Assembly: GCA_016218495.1 (NCBI GenBank)
Contig: JACRDU010000095.1
Coordinates: forward strand, 1-50,132
Origin: Elusimicrobiota bacterium
GTDB lineage: Bacteria > Elusimicrobiota > Elusimicrobia > UBA1565
Length of the DNA: 50,132 nt
Direction: 5' to 3'
The notes under the pieces were generated by a model, which worked only from the letters and a program-made list of their open reading frames with translations, had not been told where the DNA came from and searched no databases. A program made the translations under genes and the position numbers. Positions 15,253-25,688 of this stretch are shown one piece after another. The first letter of the stretch is position 1; every line of letters starts with the position of its first letter.

Positions 15253-18200
15253 TCACTGCGACAGCCGCCTCAGGTATTCGTCCACGGCCTTGTCGAAGGC
15301 CGGCGGCCGCTTCTCGTGCAGGGACTTCTCCACCTCGCCGCGGATGACGCGCGGCGGCTGGTACTCCTCCACTCCCGGCAGCGGGACGAAGCTCTTGTCG
15401 GCGCCGGTCTCGCCCCCGCGCCCCATCGGCCGCGCCGTGCCGCGGGGCCGGCCGAAGGGGCGGCCCGCCCCGCTCTGCGCGGATTGCGCGCGCTCCCGGC
15501 TCTTCTGGGCCGACTCGGCGCCGCGGCGCAGGTGCTCGAGCGCCCGCTCCTGGGCCGCGCGCGCCGCGCCGGTGGCCCGCTTCGAGAGGGATTCCTCGGC
15601 CCCGGCCTGCTCGGAGCGGGCCGAACGCAGGGACTGCTCGGCCTCGCCCAGGTCGAGGCCGTAGTCGCGCGAAAGGCCGTCCACCATCGGCGAGAGCTCG
15701 GCGGCCTTGCGCGAGGCCTGGCGCTGCACCGCGCCCGCCGCCATGGCCTGGGAGAGCTGCTCCTCCGTCATCGCAGCCTCGGCGTCCGCCTCTTTGAGGC
15801 GCCTGAGGACGTCTCGCTCCTTGGCGGCCAGGGCGGACAGGCCCCGCGCGGCCTCGGTCGGCTCGGTCCCTTCGGGCGTCAGGGCCTTCGCCTGCGCCTC
15901 CAGGCGCGAGGCCGCCCGCTCCAGCCGCTCAGGAGCCTCGCGGATGCGCCGGCCTTCCAGCTCGGCGAGCACGACCCTCATGTCGGGCATCGGCCCCGGC
16001 GGCAGCCAGCGCCCCAGGCGCTCGCCTTCCTTCACCGCCTCGCGCTGTTCGGCGATGAGCTGCTCGCGCAGGCGTTCCTGCGCCTGCGTGCGGGCCGCCA
16101 GGCGGGACTCCTCGACGGCGGCCACGCTCTCGAGCGCGCGCTCCTGCGCCGCGGCGGCCTCCTTCCAGGCGGATTCCAGCTCCGAGAGGCGCTTGGCCGG
16201 GGACTGGTCCTCCGATTCGGCGAAGTCCCGGGCGGCCTTCGACACCGCGCGGCTGACCTCGCCGAGCCGGCGGGAGAGCTCCTGGGCGAGGCGGGCGGCC
16301 TCGGCATAGTCCCCCCGCGCCATCGCGGCGGAGAGGGCGTCCATGGTCTCCTGGGCGGCGCCCAATGGGACGGTGTAGACCTTCCGCCGGCGCTCGGCGG
16401 GCGAGTCGGCCGCGGCCTTGGGCAGGCCCTCGACCACCTTGGCCAGCTCGTCCATGCGCTTCTGGAGCTCGGCCAGCGCCGCGTCGAGCTTCTTGACCTC
16501 CTCGGCGCTGGGACGCGCTCCCTTCGCGAGCTGTTCGAGGGCGCCGGCCAGGTCCTGGCCCGAGCGCTCCATGCGTTCGGCCTCGCCCCAGAGGTCCTGC
16601 ATGGCCTGGACCTCGCGGCCGCCGGACAGCAGCTCGCCGGCCCGGCGCACCTTCTTCTCCAGCGCCTCATGGCCGCGCTCGGACGCGGCCAGGTCGCCCG
16701 CCTTCTGCGCCTTCCGGGCTTCGGCCAGCTCCCCCCGGCGCATGCCCTCGAGGGCCTGGGCCAGCGCCGCGGCGCTCTCGGCCGCGCCGGGGTTGGCGTA
16801 GGGGTCCTGCTCCATCGCCTTCGAGAACTGCTCCACGCCCCTGACGGCCTGCGCCCAGTCGCGCGAGAGGGCGCTCTCCCGCCGCGCCAGGTCCTCGGCG
16901 CGTGCCGCGCGTTCGGCGTCGGGCAGGGCGGCCGCCGCGGAGAGCGCCTCGCGCATCGCGCGCTCCTCTTCCGCCAGCACCCCCAGCGCCGCCTCGGCGG
17001 CCAGGCCGCGGCGCTCGACGGAGGCGTGCAGCGCCTCGAAGTCGGCCAGGACGATCAGCCCGGCTTGGGACACGGCGGTCTGCGGTTCCGGCCGGGCGTT
17101 GTCCACCGCGCGCAGGCGGAACTCGATGCGGGCCCCGTCAGGGAGCGCCGACAGGTCCCACTCGTGCTCGCCCAGGTGCGACGCGGCGCCGGGCTTGAGC
17201 CCGGAGAGCGGCTGGACCCTCTCGGGCCCGGCGTCGACGCTGTAGACCAAAGAGACGGCCGCCAGGCCGAAGTCGTCGCGCGCCTCGTAGGCGACCGGGA
17301 CGCGCTCGCGCCGGCTCGTCTCCACCGGGAAGGCCGGGGAGAGCAAGACGACCTCGGGAGGCCGGTCTTCCAGGGCTCTGAGCTGGAACGCCGGGGGCTC
17401 CGGCTCGCCGACCCCTTCGGCCGACGCGCGCACCCGCAGGGTGCCGTCCTGGCGCAGCGGAAAGCCCGCGCTCCAGACGCCGTCTTGCCCCCGCTTCATC
17501 GGCACGGGGCCGCCCAGGCCCGAGACCTCCAGCGCCGCCTCGTCGAGCGGCCGGTCCGGCACGCCCCGCACCTCGACCCAGCTGCCCCGCAGCGCGGCCA
17601 GCACGGACGCCCCCTCGAGGGAGACCTCCTCCTCGGCGCCCCCCGGCCGCCGGACCCTGGCCGAGAGCCTCTCGAAGCGCGGATACGGGATGGGGTCGAG
17701 CCGGAACGCCCGCGTGCTCCTGTCCCGGGAGACGAAGCGGTATTGCAGCGGCGCGTTCAGGCTCTCGGCCCTCCACGACCATTGTCCCGCGGCTTCTTTG
17801 TCCCAGACCGCCCTGGCCCAGGCGCCGGCTTCAGGCCTGAGCTCCAGCGCCAGCGGCGCGGCCGGGAACCCCGCGCGCCAGCCGACGCGCAGCTCGGGAG
17901 AGGACCCCCAGGCCACCCGCGCATCTCCGGGGACGACCTCCAGCTCGAGCTCGAGCGGGTTCTCCAGCCACGGGGCGACGACCCGGGCCAGCGGGGCGGT
18001 CCCGCCGATGAGGGGCACGCCGACCGCCCAGCAGCACGCCACCGCGCCGAGGCGGCGCCGCAGCGGCGCGGGCACCAGGGCCGGGAACAGCACATCGTCG
18101 GGGAGGCCCCCGGCCGCGGCTTCGGCGTCGGCCATGTGCCTGCGGGCCAAGGCCGCGGACGTGTTCTCAGGCAGCGGGGAGCGGCCCAGCTCCCAGGCCG

Positions 18201-18501
18201 AGCGAAGCAGCCCCCGTCCCTGCGGCCAGCGCGCCGCGGCCGCGTCGAGGATGCGCCCCGCGTCCCAGGCGCCCAGCGGCTTGAGCAGCCAGGCCGCGCA
18301 GGCCGCGGCGAAGGCCGCGAGGCCGGCGGCGAAGAGCGCCAGGCGCAGGCCGTGCGGGAGGCCGAAGGCGCGGTCGGCGGCGGCGGCAGCCATGACCAGC
18401 CCGCCGCTCCACACGCTCAGGCGGGAGCCGCCTTCCAGCCAGAGCGCGGCGAAGCGCTGGCGCCTCCAGACCTTGAGCCTCTCGTCTATGCGCGGGGTCA
18501 C
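15253..18501 (-). CDS. DUF4175-like membrane protein with long coiled coil
   Basis: A 1082-residue protein. Two membrane helices near the N-terminus (about 32-50 and 54-73) and a third near 150-168 are followed by Ig-like beta-rich segments (about 190-480, including RVPVAYEARDDFGLAAVSLVYSVD). The rest is a very long Ala/Glu/Arg-rich helical region (about 490-1010). The C-terminus is Gly/Arg-rich, then contains RGEVEKSLHEKRPPAFDKAVDEYLRRL. This order matches DUF4175 proteins, which in many bacteria accompany MoxR/BatA aerotolerance genes. No such partners are in this window; the neighbours are a GT-C enzyme and the CpXC gene. The start is GTG at 18501, with TACAAT eight bases upstream. Function is unknown; a scaffold between envelope and cytoplasm is one inference from topology. 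Confidence 0.72.
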   Translation of the reverse strand: MTPRIDERLKVWRRQRFAALWLEGGSRLSVWSGGLVMAAAAADRAFGLPHGLRLALFAAGLAAFAAACAAWLLKPLGAWDAGRILDAAAARWPQGRGLLRSAWELGRSPLPENTSAALARRHMADAEAAAGGLPDDVLFPALVPAPLRRRLGAVACCWAVGVPLIGGTAPLARVVAPWLENPLELELEVVPGDARVAWGSSPELRVGWRAGFPAAPLALELRPEAGAWARAVWDKEAAGQWSWRAESLNAPLQYRFVSRDRSTRAFRLDPIPYPRFERLSARVRRPGGAEEEVSLEGASVLAALRGSWVEVRGVPDRPLDEAALEVSGLGGPVPMKRGQDGVWSAGFPLRQDGTLRVRASAEGVGEPEPPAFQLRALEDRPPEVVLLSPAFPVETSRRERVPVAYEARDDFGLAAVSLVYSVDAGPERVQPLSGLKPGAASHLGEHEWDLSALPDGARIEFRLRAVDNARPEPQTAVSQAGLIVLADFEALHASVERRGLAAEAALGVLAEEERAMREALSAAAALPDAERAARAEDLARRESALSRDWAQAVRGVEQFSKAMEQDPYANPGAAESAAALAQALEGMRRGELAEARKAQKAGDLAASERGHEALEKKVRRAGELLSGGREVQAMQDLWGEAERMERSGQDLAGALEQLAKGARPSAEEVKKLDAALAELQKRMDELAKVVEGLPKAAADSPAERRRKVYTVPLGAAQETMDALSAAMARGDYAEAARLAQELSRRLGEVSRAVSKAARDFAESEDQSPAKRLSELESAWKEAAAAQERALESVAAVEESRLAARTQAQERLREQLIAEQREAVKEGERLGRWLPPGPMPDMRVVLAELEGRRIREAPERLERAASRLEAQAKALTPEGTEPTEAARGLSALAAKERDVLRRLKEADAEAAMTEEQLSQAMAAGAVQRQASRKAAELSPMVDGLSRDYGLDLGEAEQSLRSARSEQAGAEESLSKRATGAARAAQERALEHLRRGAESAQKSRERAQSAQSGAGRPFGRPRGTARPMGRGGETGADKSFVPLPGVEEYQPPRVIRGEVEKSLHEKRPPAFDKAVDEYLRRLSQ

Positions 18502-18507
18502 AGGAGG

Positions 18508-20217
18508 CTATTGTAGCCGCAAGGTCTTTCCCAGGCCAGCGGCCTGAGGGTGCCCGGCCCGGACCAAGGTCTCGGCCAGGCGGGCCCGCCCTTGAGGGTC
18601 CGCGGTAAGGTCATAGAGGAAGATGGAATGCCCCGGGGTCGCCGCCGGGACCCTGCTCTCGAGCCAAGAGAAGAAGCCGTGCTCGGCGAGGTAGACCCCG
18701 ACCCGGTTCGTGACGGAGACGGCGAACAGGACGCGGCCCGATTCGGCGGCGGGGTCGACGGCGTCCCCGGCCCGGGGGACGTTCCAGTTCGCCAGGACCT
18801 GCGCATAGCGGATGCCGTAGGCGCCGGGGTCGCCCACCCCGAAGTAGGCCAGGTAAACGGGAGGATTCCCCCGCGCCTCGAGCTCGCGCGCCAGGGCGGG
18901 GAGGTCCTGTCCCCAGTCGAGGTTGGAGTCGGCCAGCCAGCGCCAGCCGCCCGCGGGGCCGCCGGCGGCCTCGTTGAAGTACGCCAGCTGGTAGGGCTGG
19001 ACGCGCAGGACGGAGACGGCGGTCCAGAGCGCGAGGACGGCCAGCAAGCCGCGCGCGGCGCGGCCCCGCCGCCAGAGGTCGGCGGCCCCGAGGCCCGCCC
19101 ACAGCGCCAGGAACGGCAGGACCGAGAGGAGGTGGCGCACGCCGATCTGGACCTTGGCGGTCACGGACGCGGCGAAGTAGGCCGCCGCGGGAGCCAGCGC
19201 CCACAGGCGCGCCGTGCCCGGCCGGCGCGCCAGGACGGCCGCGCCCCAGGCCGAGAGGACGAGCAGCCCCAGCGGGGTCTTGGCGAAGAGCGCGGCGGGG
19301 AAGTAGAGCAGGCTGCCCTCGATGCTGTGCCGGCCGAGCAGATAGGACGCCCGGCCCTGGTCCAGCCTGGACAGCGTGGCGCGCAGGCCGTCCCACCACA
19401 GGCCCGCCTGGCCGAAGCGGTAGCAGGCCGCCAGGGCGAACAGCCCTACCAGGACGAAGACGATGCCCCCGCGCCGGCGGGACAGTCCCGGAGGCCCGGC
19501 ACGGTCCAGACCGGTCTCGACCAGCAGCAGGCCGGGCACCAGGCCGGCCAGCAGCACCATGTTGAACTTGGAGGCCAGCGCCAGCCCGGCGCAGGCCCCC
19601 GCCGCCGCCCAGACCGCCGCGGACCGGCGGGGCGCGGCGAGCAGGCAGAACACCGCGAAGAAGAGGACGGCGCTCAGGCCGTCGGTGGTGACCAGCGCAA
19701 CGTTCGACACCAGGACGGGGGAGAACGCCGCCGCCCAGGCCGCGGCGCCGGCGCCTGGGAGCCCCCCGAGCAGCCCCCCCCAGGCGGCCAGGGCCAAGAC
19801 CAGGACGGCCGACAACGTGGCCAGGTTGAAGGCGCGCGCCGAATCGAGCAGGCGGCGCGCGCCCACCCGGTTCTCATAGAGGAAGCGGTCGGCGAACGGA
19901 TAGCGCCGCAGGTCCCGGAAGTCCGGATGCCCCGTCATCAAGGTGGGCCTCAAGGCGATGAGCGGGACCGCCGCCCACATCTCCGCCAACGGAGGATGGT
20001 CGGTGATGTTGAGGCGGTAGCGGCCGGTGGCCAGGTAGGACCAGCCGCTGGCCAGATGGAGCGGCTCGTCATAGGTCGGGGAGGCGCTGCGGATGAAGCC
20101 CCAGCCCAGGAGGACCATGGCCGCCGCGGCCGCGCCGGCCGGAGCCCAGGCCAAGCGGGGCGTCGCGGCGGGCGCGGGGGCGGCCTCGGCGGGGCGCGCC
20201 GGGCGGTTCTTCTTCAC
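18508..20217 (-). CDS. GT-C fold glycosyltransferase of the PMT/ArnT (GT39-like) superfamily
   Basis: A 569-residue polytopic membrane enzyme that would use a polyprenyl-phosphate sugar donor. After one N-terminal helix comes the catalytic Asp-Glu pair in the first periplasmic loop (PTYDEPLHLASGWSYLATG, D50-E51), then the conserved DHPPLAEMW block. About ten more membrane helices follow. The C-terminal soluble part contains WLADSNLDWGQDLPALAREL, common in this family. The sugar and acceptor (lipid A, protein or polysaccharide) cannot be read from the sequence. The start is a GTG at 20217, 12 bases after the metalloprotease stop. TATAAT sits six bases before it, and the preceding TGA stop provides the TG of an extended -10. 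Confidence 0.83.
   Translation of the reverse strand: MKKNRPARPAEAAPAPAATPRLAWAPAGAAAAAMVLLGWGFIRSASPTYDEPLHLASGWSYLATGRYRLNITDHPPLAEMWAAVPLIALRPTLMTGHPDFRDLRRYPFADRFLYENRVGARRLLDSARAFNLATLSAVLVLALAAWGGLLGGLPGAGAAAWAAAFSPVLVSNVALVTTDGLSAVLFFAVFCLLAAPRRSAAVWAAAGACAGLALASKFNMVLLAGLVPGLLLVETGLDRAGPPGLSRRRGGIVFVLVGLFALAACYRFGQAGLWWDGLRATLSRLDQGRASYLLGRHSIEGSLLYFPAALFAKTPLGLLVLSAWGAAVLARRPGTARLWALAPAAAYFAASVTAKVQIGVRHLLSVLPFLALWAGLGAADLWRRGRAARGLLAVLALWTAVSVLRVQPYQLAYFNEAAGGPAGGWRWLADSNLDWGQDLPALARELEARGNPPVYLAYFGVGDPGAYGIRYAQVLANWNVPRAGDAVDPAAESGRVLFAVSVTNRVGVYLAEHGFFSWLESRVPAATPGHSIFLYDLTADPQGRARLAETLVRAGHPQAAGLGKTLRLQ
18510..18515 (-). promoter_or_regulatory. -10 element of the DUF4175-like gene, leaderless type
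   Basis: TACAAT on the minus strand overlaps the last codons and stop of the GT-C gene and lies eight bases before the GTG at 18501. The -35 is weak. Confidence 0.4.
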
Positions 20218-20223
20218 GGCCGG

Positions 20224-20232
20224 ATTATATCA
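20224..20232 (-). promoter_or_regulatory. Extended -10 of the GT-C gene overlapping the upstream stop codon
   Basis: On the minus strand TGATATAAT (20224-20232) is an extended -10 whose TGA is also the stop codon of the metalloprotease gene. The GTG start follows after six bases. Confidence 0.5.
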
Positions 20233-22851
20233 ACGCGAGAAGCGCGCGGAGAGGACGGCCGCGGGATGGAAGGCCGCCCAGAGGCGTTCCTGGCGCGCCT
20301 CGGCGCGGTAGAGGTCCCAGACGGCGTCGAGCGAAGCCGAGACGGATTCCGCCGTGTTCGTCCCTCCCAGCTCCGCGGCCAGGGCCGCCGAATCCATGGC
20401 CGTGAGGGAGGCCAGGCTCTTGAAGGAGGAATAGCCGTGCGCCTTGAGGAGCTCGACCTCGCTCTCGTGCTCGGAGCGGGCCCAGCGCTTGAAGCCCGAC
20501 CCGTACACCCCCTTGCCGTCGGCGCCGTTGACATCGTCCACCGCCGTGCCGCCCAGTTCGCGGAAGACCCGGACGCCGACGCCCTGGGCCAGGCGCTCGA
20601 ACTCCAGGCCCCCCAGGTTCAGCCAGCCGATGCCCAGGGCGCGCAGGCGGCGCAGGACCTTATAGTGGAAGAGCTCGTGGGCGAGCGCGGCCGCCACGGC
20701 CTTCGGGGAAGCCTTCCAGAACACGGCCGCGTTGAGGACGACCTCGGCCCCCTCGCCGGTCACGTTGAGGGCGGCGCGCGGTCCGTCGGCGGGCCAAGAG
20801 GCCTCCCAGCGCACGGAGACGGGAGCCTCCGCCAGCTCGGCCAGCAGTTCCCGGCCCAGGGCGCTGCCGCGCAGGGTCTCGAAGGCGGGATGCACGAAGG
20901 CGCGCGCCGACTCGACGCGCGCCGCCGGATAGTGCTCGGCCAGGACCGACGCGAGCAGGGACTCGAAGGCCGGCCCGGGCGCGGCGGCGAGCATGGGGCC
21001 CCGCGCCGGATGGGCCCTGACGACCAGCGCCCCGTCCATCCCCTGATAGAGCCTGAAGTCGAAGGCCCCGGCGGCGCGCTGCGCCATCAGGACGGTGAGG
21101 TTCTCGTCGGCTCCGCGCACCACGGCCTGGATGTCGCCGGAGAGCCCCCAGGCCGAATCCGAGACGGGCAGGACGGCCTCGCGGATGGCCTGGGACTTGG
21201 GCGAGTAGGACCCCAGCTTCTCCACGCGCGTCTCCCAGGCCGGATGGGTGGAGAGGAGGTGGCTGGTCAGGCGCTCGGACATCGGCCGCGGGGCCCGGCC
21301 GCCGCCGGCCTCGTCTCTGAGATAGGCCGCCAGCCAGGAGGGGTCGGAGAGCCAGGCGGAGAACCAATCGGCGCGCAGCTCCTCCTGCCGGGTGGCGGCC
21401 AGGCCGGCGAGCAAGGCGGCGGCGGCGCTCAAGACGGCGCCGGCCGCCCAGGCCAGCCCGGTCAAAAGCAGGGTCGGGTCGGCGGCGAAGAGGGCCGCGT
21501 GCAGGACGGCGTAGGCGAGGACGGAGCCGGCGGCGGCGGTGCCGGCGTCCTGCAGGCCGGTCCGGAAGCCCCCGTCCCAGCCGCCGCGCATGCGCAGGCG
21601 CTCGCGCAGCCAGCCCGCGTCGCCGAAGAAGAGGTGTCCCATCTCGTGGGCGAGCACGCCCACCGCCCGCTCCAGGGGGCGCAGGACGAACCCCACGCCC
21701 AGGTAGATGGCGCCGGACTTGTCGAGGCGGCCCCCCACGCTGGCGGCCCAATGCAGGTCCCGGCTGGACTCGTCGAGCCAGACCCGCGGCGCGCGCTGGG
21801 GATCGAGCCCGGCGCGCCCGGTCAAGTACTCCACCGTCGCCTCGCCCCAGGACAGCAGCTGCTCGAAGGGGGCCGCGCGCTCGTCGAGGTCGGCGCGCTC
21901 GGCCGCGCTGAGGGGCTCGCCCCGGCGCATGCGCAGCAATTGCTCGCGCGTCTCGCGCAGGCCGGCCTCGCTCAGGGAGACAGACCCGTTCGCCGGAGCC
22001 CTGGCCTTCTGCACCGCGATGCGCACCATGGTCGCCGCGGCGCCCAGCGCCGCCGGGACCAGGCCGAAGCCCACGGCCAGCAGCACGGGGACGGCGGCCA
22101 GGAGCGCGTAATGCGCCGTCAGAGCCGCCGCGCGCGTAAGCTTGAGCGCCGTCGGCAGCTTGAAGGAGCCGGGGTCGAGGCGGCCTTCGAGGAGCGGGGC
22201 GGGGGCGGCGGGGGCGCCCTCGGCCTGGACCTGGGCGTCCTCCTCGGACACGGCGTTGAGGCCGGAGCGGCGCGGGCCGCGCAAGGCCGCGGAGACGGGC
22301 GCGGCCGAGCCCTCGGGGCGCATGGCGGAGCCGTCGAAGAGCTTCCGGGAGCCGGCGGCCTGGGACTCGAGGGACGCGGGCGGCGCTCGGGTCGGCGCGC
22401 CGGGGCGCCGGTCCGTGGAGGCCTTGCCCGGGAAGGCCTCCCGGAGGCGCTCGAAGCCGGCCGGAGCTCGCGCGGCGGGGGCCGGGGCGGCGTGAGCGAC
22501 AGGTGCTTTAGCGGCGGCTTGGGCCCGGGTGGGCAAGGCGGCGGCGGAAGCCGAAGCGGGAGAGGGAGCCGCGGGGAGCGCGGCGGCGGAGGCTGCGGCA
22601 GGGCGAACCGGGACGGCGCCGGGGACCGGAGAAAGGGGCAAAGAAGCGCTCAAGGAGACCGGAGCCACGACGGCCCCCGACAGGGACCGCGGTCCCTGGA
22701 CGGCCACCCCGGCCGCGGCGGTCCCCCCCGGCATGCCCGGGCGCGCCGAGACGGCCTCGACGCGGAACTGGGCCCACGCCTGCGTGGGCGCCGTCCCGGC
22801 CGAAAGGCCGACGAGGGCGAGGCTCAGGATGATGGAGAGGGCTCGGCGCAC
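20230..22851 (-). CDS. Secreted M48-like metalloprotease with two HExxH motifs
   Basis: An 873-residue protein with a signal peptide (residues 1-27, cleavage probably after AWA) and an Ala/Pro-rich linker to about 225. Hydrophobic helices (about 240-280) precede an M48-type zinc protease domain. The metal site is HEMGH (402-406) with a downstream Glu ligand in RQEELRADW (488-496). STHPAWETRV (534-543) is the usual M48 substrate-domain signature. A second region ends in another HExxH, AHELFH (724-729), followed by a Cys-free helical tail. Two such motifs in one chain suggest either a duplicated, diverged domain or a second zinc enzyme. The start is GTG 22851 with AGAGGT six bases upstream. A 48-codon gene ends 10 bases before it, and the GT-C gene follows after 12. 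Confidence 0.8.
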   Translation of the reverse strand: MRRALSIILSLALVGLSAGTAPTQAWAQFRVEAVSARPGMPGGTAAAGVAVQGPRSLSGAVVAPVSLSASLPLSPVPGAVPVRPAAASAAALPAAPSPASASAAALPTRAQAAAKAPVAHAAPAPAARAPAGFERLREAFPGKASTDRRPGAPTRAPPASLESQAAGSRKLFDGSAMRPEGSAAPVSAALRGPRRSGLNAVSEEDAQVQAEGAPAAPAPLLEGRLDPGSFKLPTALKLTRAAALTAHYALLAAVPVLLAVGFGLVPAALGAAATMVRIAVQKARAPANGSVSLSEAGLRETREQLLRMRRGEPLSAAERADLDERAAPFEQLLSWGEATVEYLTGRAGLDPQRAPRVWLDESSRDLHWAASVGGRLDKSGAIYLGVGFVLRPLERAVGVLAHEMGHLFFGDAGWLRERLRMRGGWDGGFRTGLQDAGTAAAGSVLAYAVLHAALFAADPTLLLTGLAWAAGAVLSAAAALLAGLAATRQEELRADWFSAWLSDPSWLAAYLRDEAGGGRAPRPMSERLTSHLLSTHPAWETRVEKLGSYSPKSQAIREAVLPVSDSAWGLSGDIQAVVRGADENLTVLMAQRAAGAFDFRLYQGMDGALVVRAHPARGPMLAAAPGPAFESLLASVLAEHYPAARVESARAFVHPAFETLRGSALGRELLAELAEAPVSVRWEASWPADGPRAALNVTGEGAEVVLNAAVFWKASPKAVAAALAHELFHYKVLRRLRALGIGWLNLGGLEFERLAQGVGVRVFRELGGTAVDDVNGADGKGVYGSGFKRWARSEHESEVELLKAHGYSSFKSLASLTAMDSAALAAELGGTNTAESVSASLDAVWDLYRAEARQERLWAAFHPAAVLSARFSR

Positions 22852-22861
22852 GGAAGGACCT

Positions 22862-23008
22862 CTAGCGAGCGGCGACGGGGGTCAAGGTCCAGACCGGGCG
22901 CTCGGACTTCTGCAGCCAGGCGCCCCGGCCGTGCTTGCGCCGCCAGACCAGGCGGGTAGCGGTGCGGGCCGTCGGGAAGGCGTTCCGGATTTCCTTAATG
23001 ATGTTCAT
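22862..23008 (-). CDS. Small basic protein, 48 residues, unknown
   Basis: A short frame that starts MNIIKEIRNAFPTARTATRL and ends WTLTPVAAR, rich in Arg, Lys and Trp and without a hydrophobic segment. AGAGGTGG (23014-23021) lies five bases before the ATG, which is a good ribosome binding site. The stop codon is 10 bases upstream of the metalloprotease start, so the two are probably one operon. No family was recognised; it could be a small regulator or a leader peptide for the protease. Confidence 0.55.
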   Translation of the reverse strand: MNIIKEIRNAFPTARTATRLVWRRKHGRGAWLQKSERPVWTLTPVAAR

Positions 23009-23086
23009 GGCAACCACCTCTATCCAAAGGGTAGCCGGCAGGCGCCGCGGGGGTCAGGGCCGACGGGGTCAAGGAAGACGACTCGT

Positions 23087-23122
23087 GGGCCTACGGGAAT
23101 ATGGGCCCTAGGGCCTATAGGC
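23087..23122. repeat. Cluster of GGGCCTA / TAGGCCC motifs and palindromes
   Basis: GGGCCTA occurs at 23087 and 23111. A 12-bp perfect palindrome GGCCCTAGGGCC lies at 23104-23115, overlapped by CCTATAGG (23114-23121). The same core returns as an inverted repeat at 23516-23541, so the motif brackets the small membrane-protein gene. Confidence 0.5.
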
Positions 23123-23128
23123 GGGACT

Positions 23129-23440
23129 TCAGACGGAGGCGAGGTCGCGCTCGGGGAGCGGGGGCAGCCGGACTTCCGGCGCGGTGGCGGTGTGGGGAGA
23201 CGGCAAGGAGATGGTGGTCCGGTCGGGCTGGCCCACGCGGGTGGAAAGCCGCGCGGCGGCCATCCTGTCATCGTTCATGAGGACGTAGCGGGTGCGGTGC
23301 TTGCGGGCCCAATGCTGGGCCCAGCGCCGGATGTCGGTGACCACATCCCAATCCTGCAGGAGCGCGTCGTAGATGGTCATCATCGCCAGGCTCAGTCCGA
23401 AGAGCCCGACGGTGAGGCAGGTCACGAATCTTAAGTACAT
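23129..23440 (-). CDS. Small single-pass membrane protein, 103 residues
   Basis: An N-terminal membrane segment (about residues 4-22, FVTCLTVGLFGLSLAMMTI) precedes a charged, Trp/Arg-rich cytoplasmic or periplasmic part and a Pro-rich C-terminus. The second of two adjacent ATGs (23440) is chosen because GAGGA lies at a suitable six bases. The ATG at 23443 would leave only three. No family was recognised. It is flanked on both sides by GGGCCTA-type palindromes and lies divergent from uvrB. Confidence 0.6.
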   Translation of the reverse strand: MYLRFVTCLTVGLFGLSLAMMTIYDALLQDWDVVTDIRRWAQHWARKHRTRYVLMNDDRMAAARLSTRVGQPDRTTISLPSPHTATAPEVRLPPLPERDLASV

Positions 23441-23515
23441 CATATGTCCTCATCCCCAGTGTAGTCCGGCCGCCCCCGCAAAGACAGGGCCGGGGGACCC
23501 TTTTTGGAATGCCGT

Positions 23516-23541
23516 AAGGGCCTAGGACGAAATAGGCCCTT
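23516..23541. repeat. 9-bp inverted repeat upstream of uvrB and the small membrane protein
   Basis: AAGGGCCTA (23516-23524) and its exact complement (23533-23541) are separated by 8 bases. The site is in the divergent intergenic region, about 40 bases before the uvrB -10, so it could be an operator or a structural repeat. It does not resemble a LexA box. Confidence 0.5.
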
Positions 23542-23580
23542 GGACCTATCCCCGCCCTGCCCGCCGCCTCCCGGGATTTA

Positions 23581-23586
23581 TACAAT
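23581..23586 (+). promoter_or_regulatory. -10 element of the uvrB-nadC-birA operon, leaderless type
   Basis: TACAAT ends five bases before the GTG start of uvrB at 23592. There is no Shine-Dalgarno sequence between them and no clear -35. Confidence 0.45.
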
Positions 23587-23591
23587 ACCGC

Positions 23592-25677
<2,086 letters not shown>

Positions 25678-25688
<11 letters not shown>

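Noticed and set aside
15316-18516. A 1066-codon plus-strand frame over the DUF4175-like gene
   Set aside because: It is complementary to the coiled-coil gene and made of Arg/Leu/Gly repeats that mirror its Ala/Glu codons.
18550-22959. A 1469-codon open frame on the plus strand
   Set aside because: It runs antisense through the GT-C and metalloprotease genes, which have clear families and motifs. It contains long Gly/Gln/Arg runs without any domain.
23542-23591. LexA/SOS box before uvrB
   Set aside because: No CTG-N10-CAG or GAAC-N4-GTTC pattern was found. The only structure nearby is the AAGGGCCTA inverted repeat.
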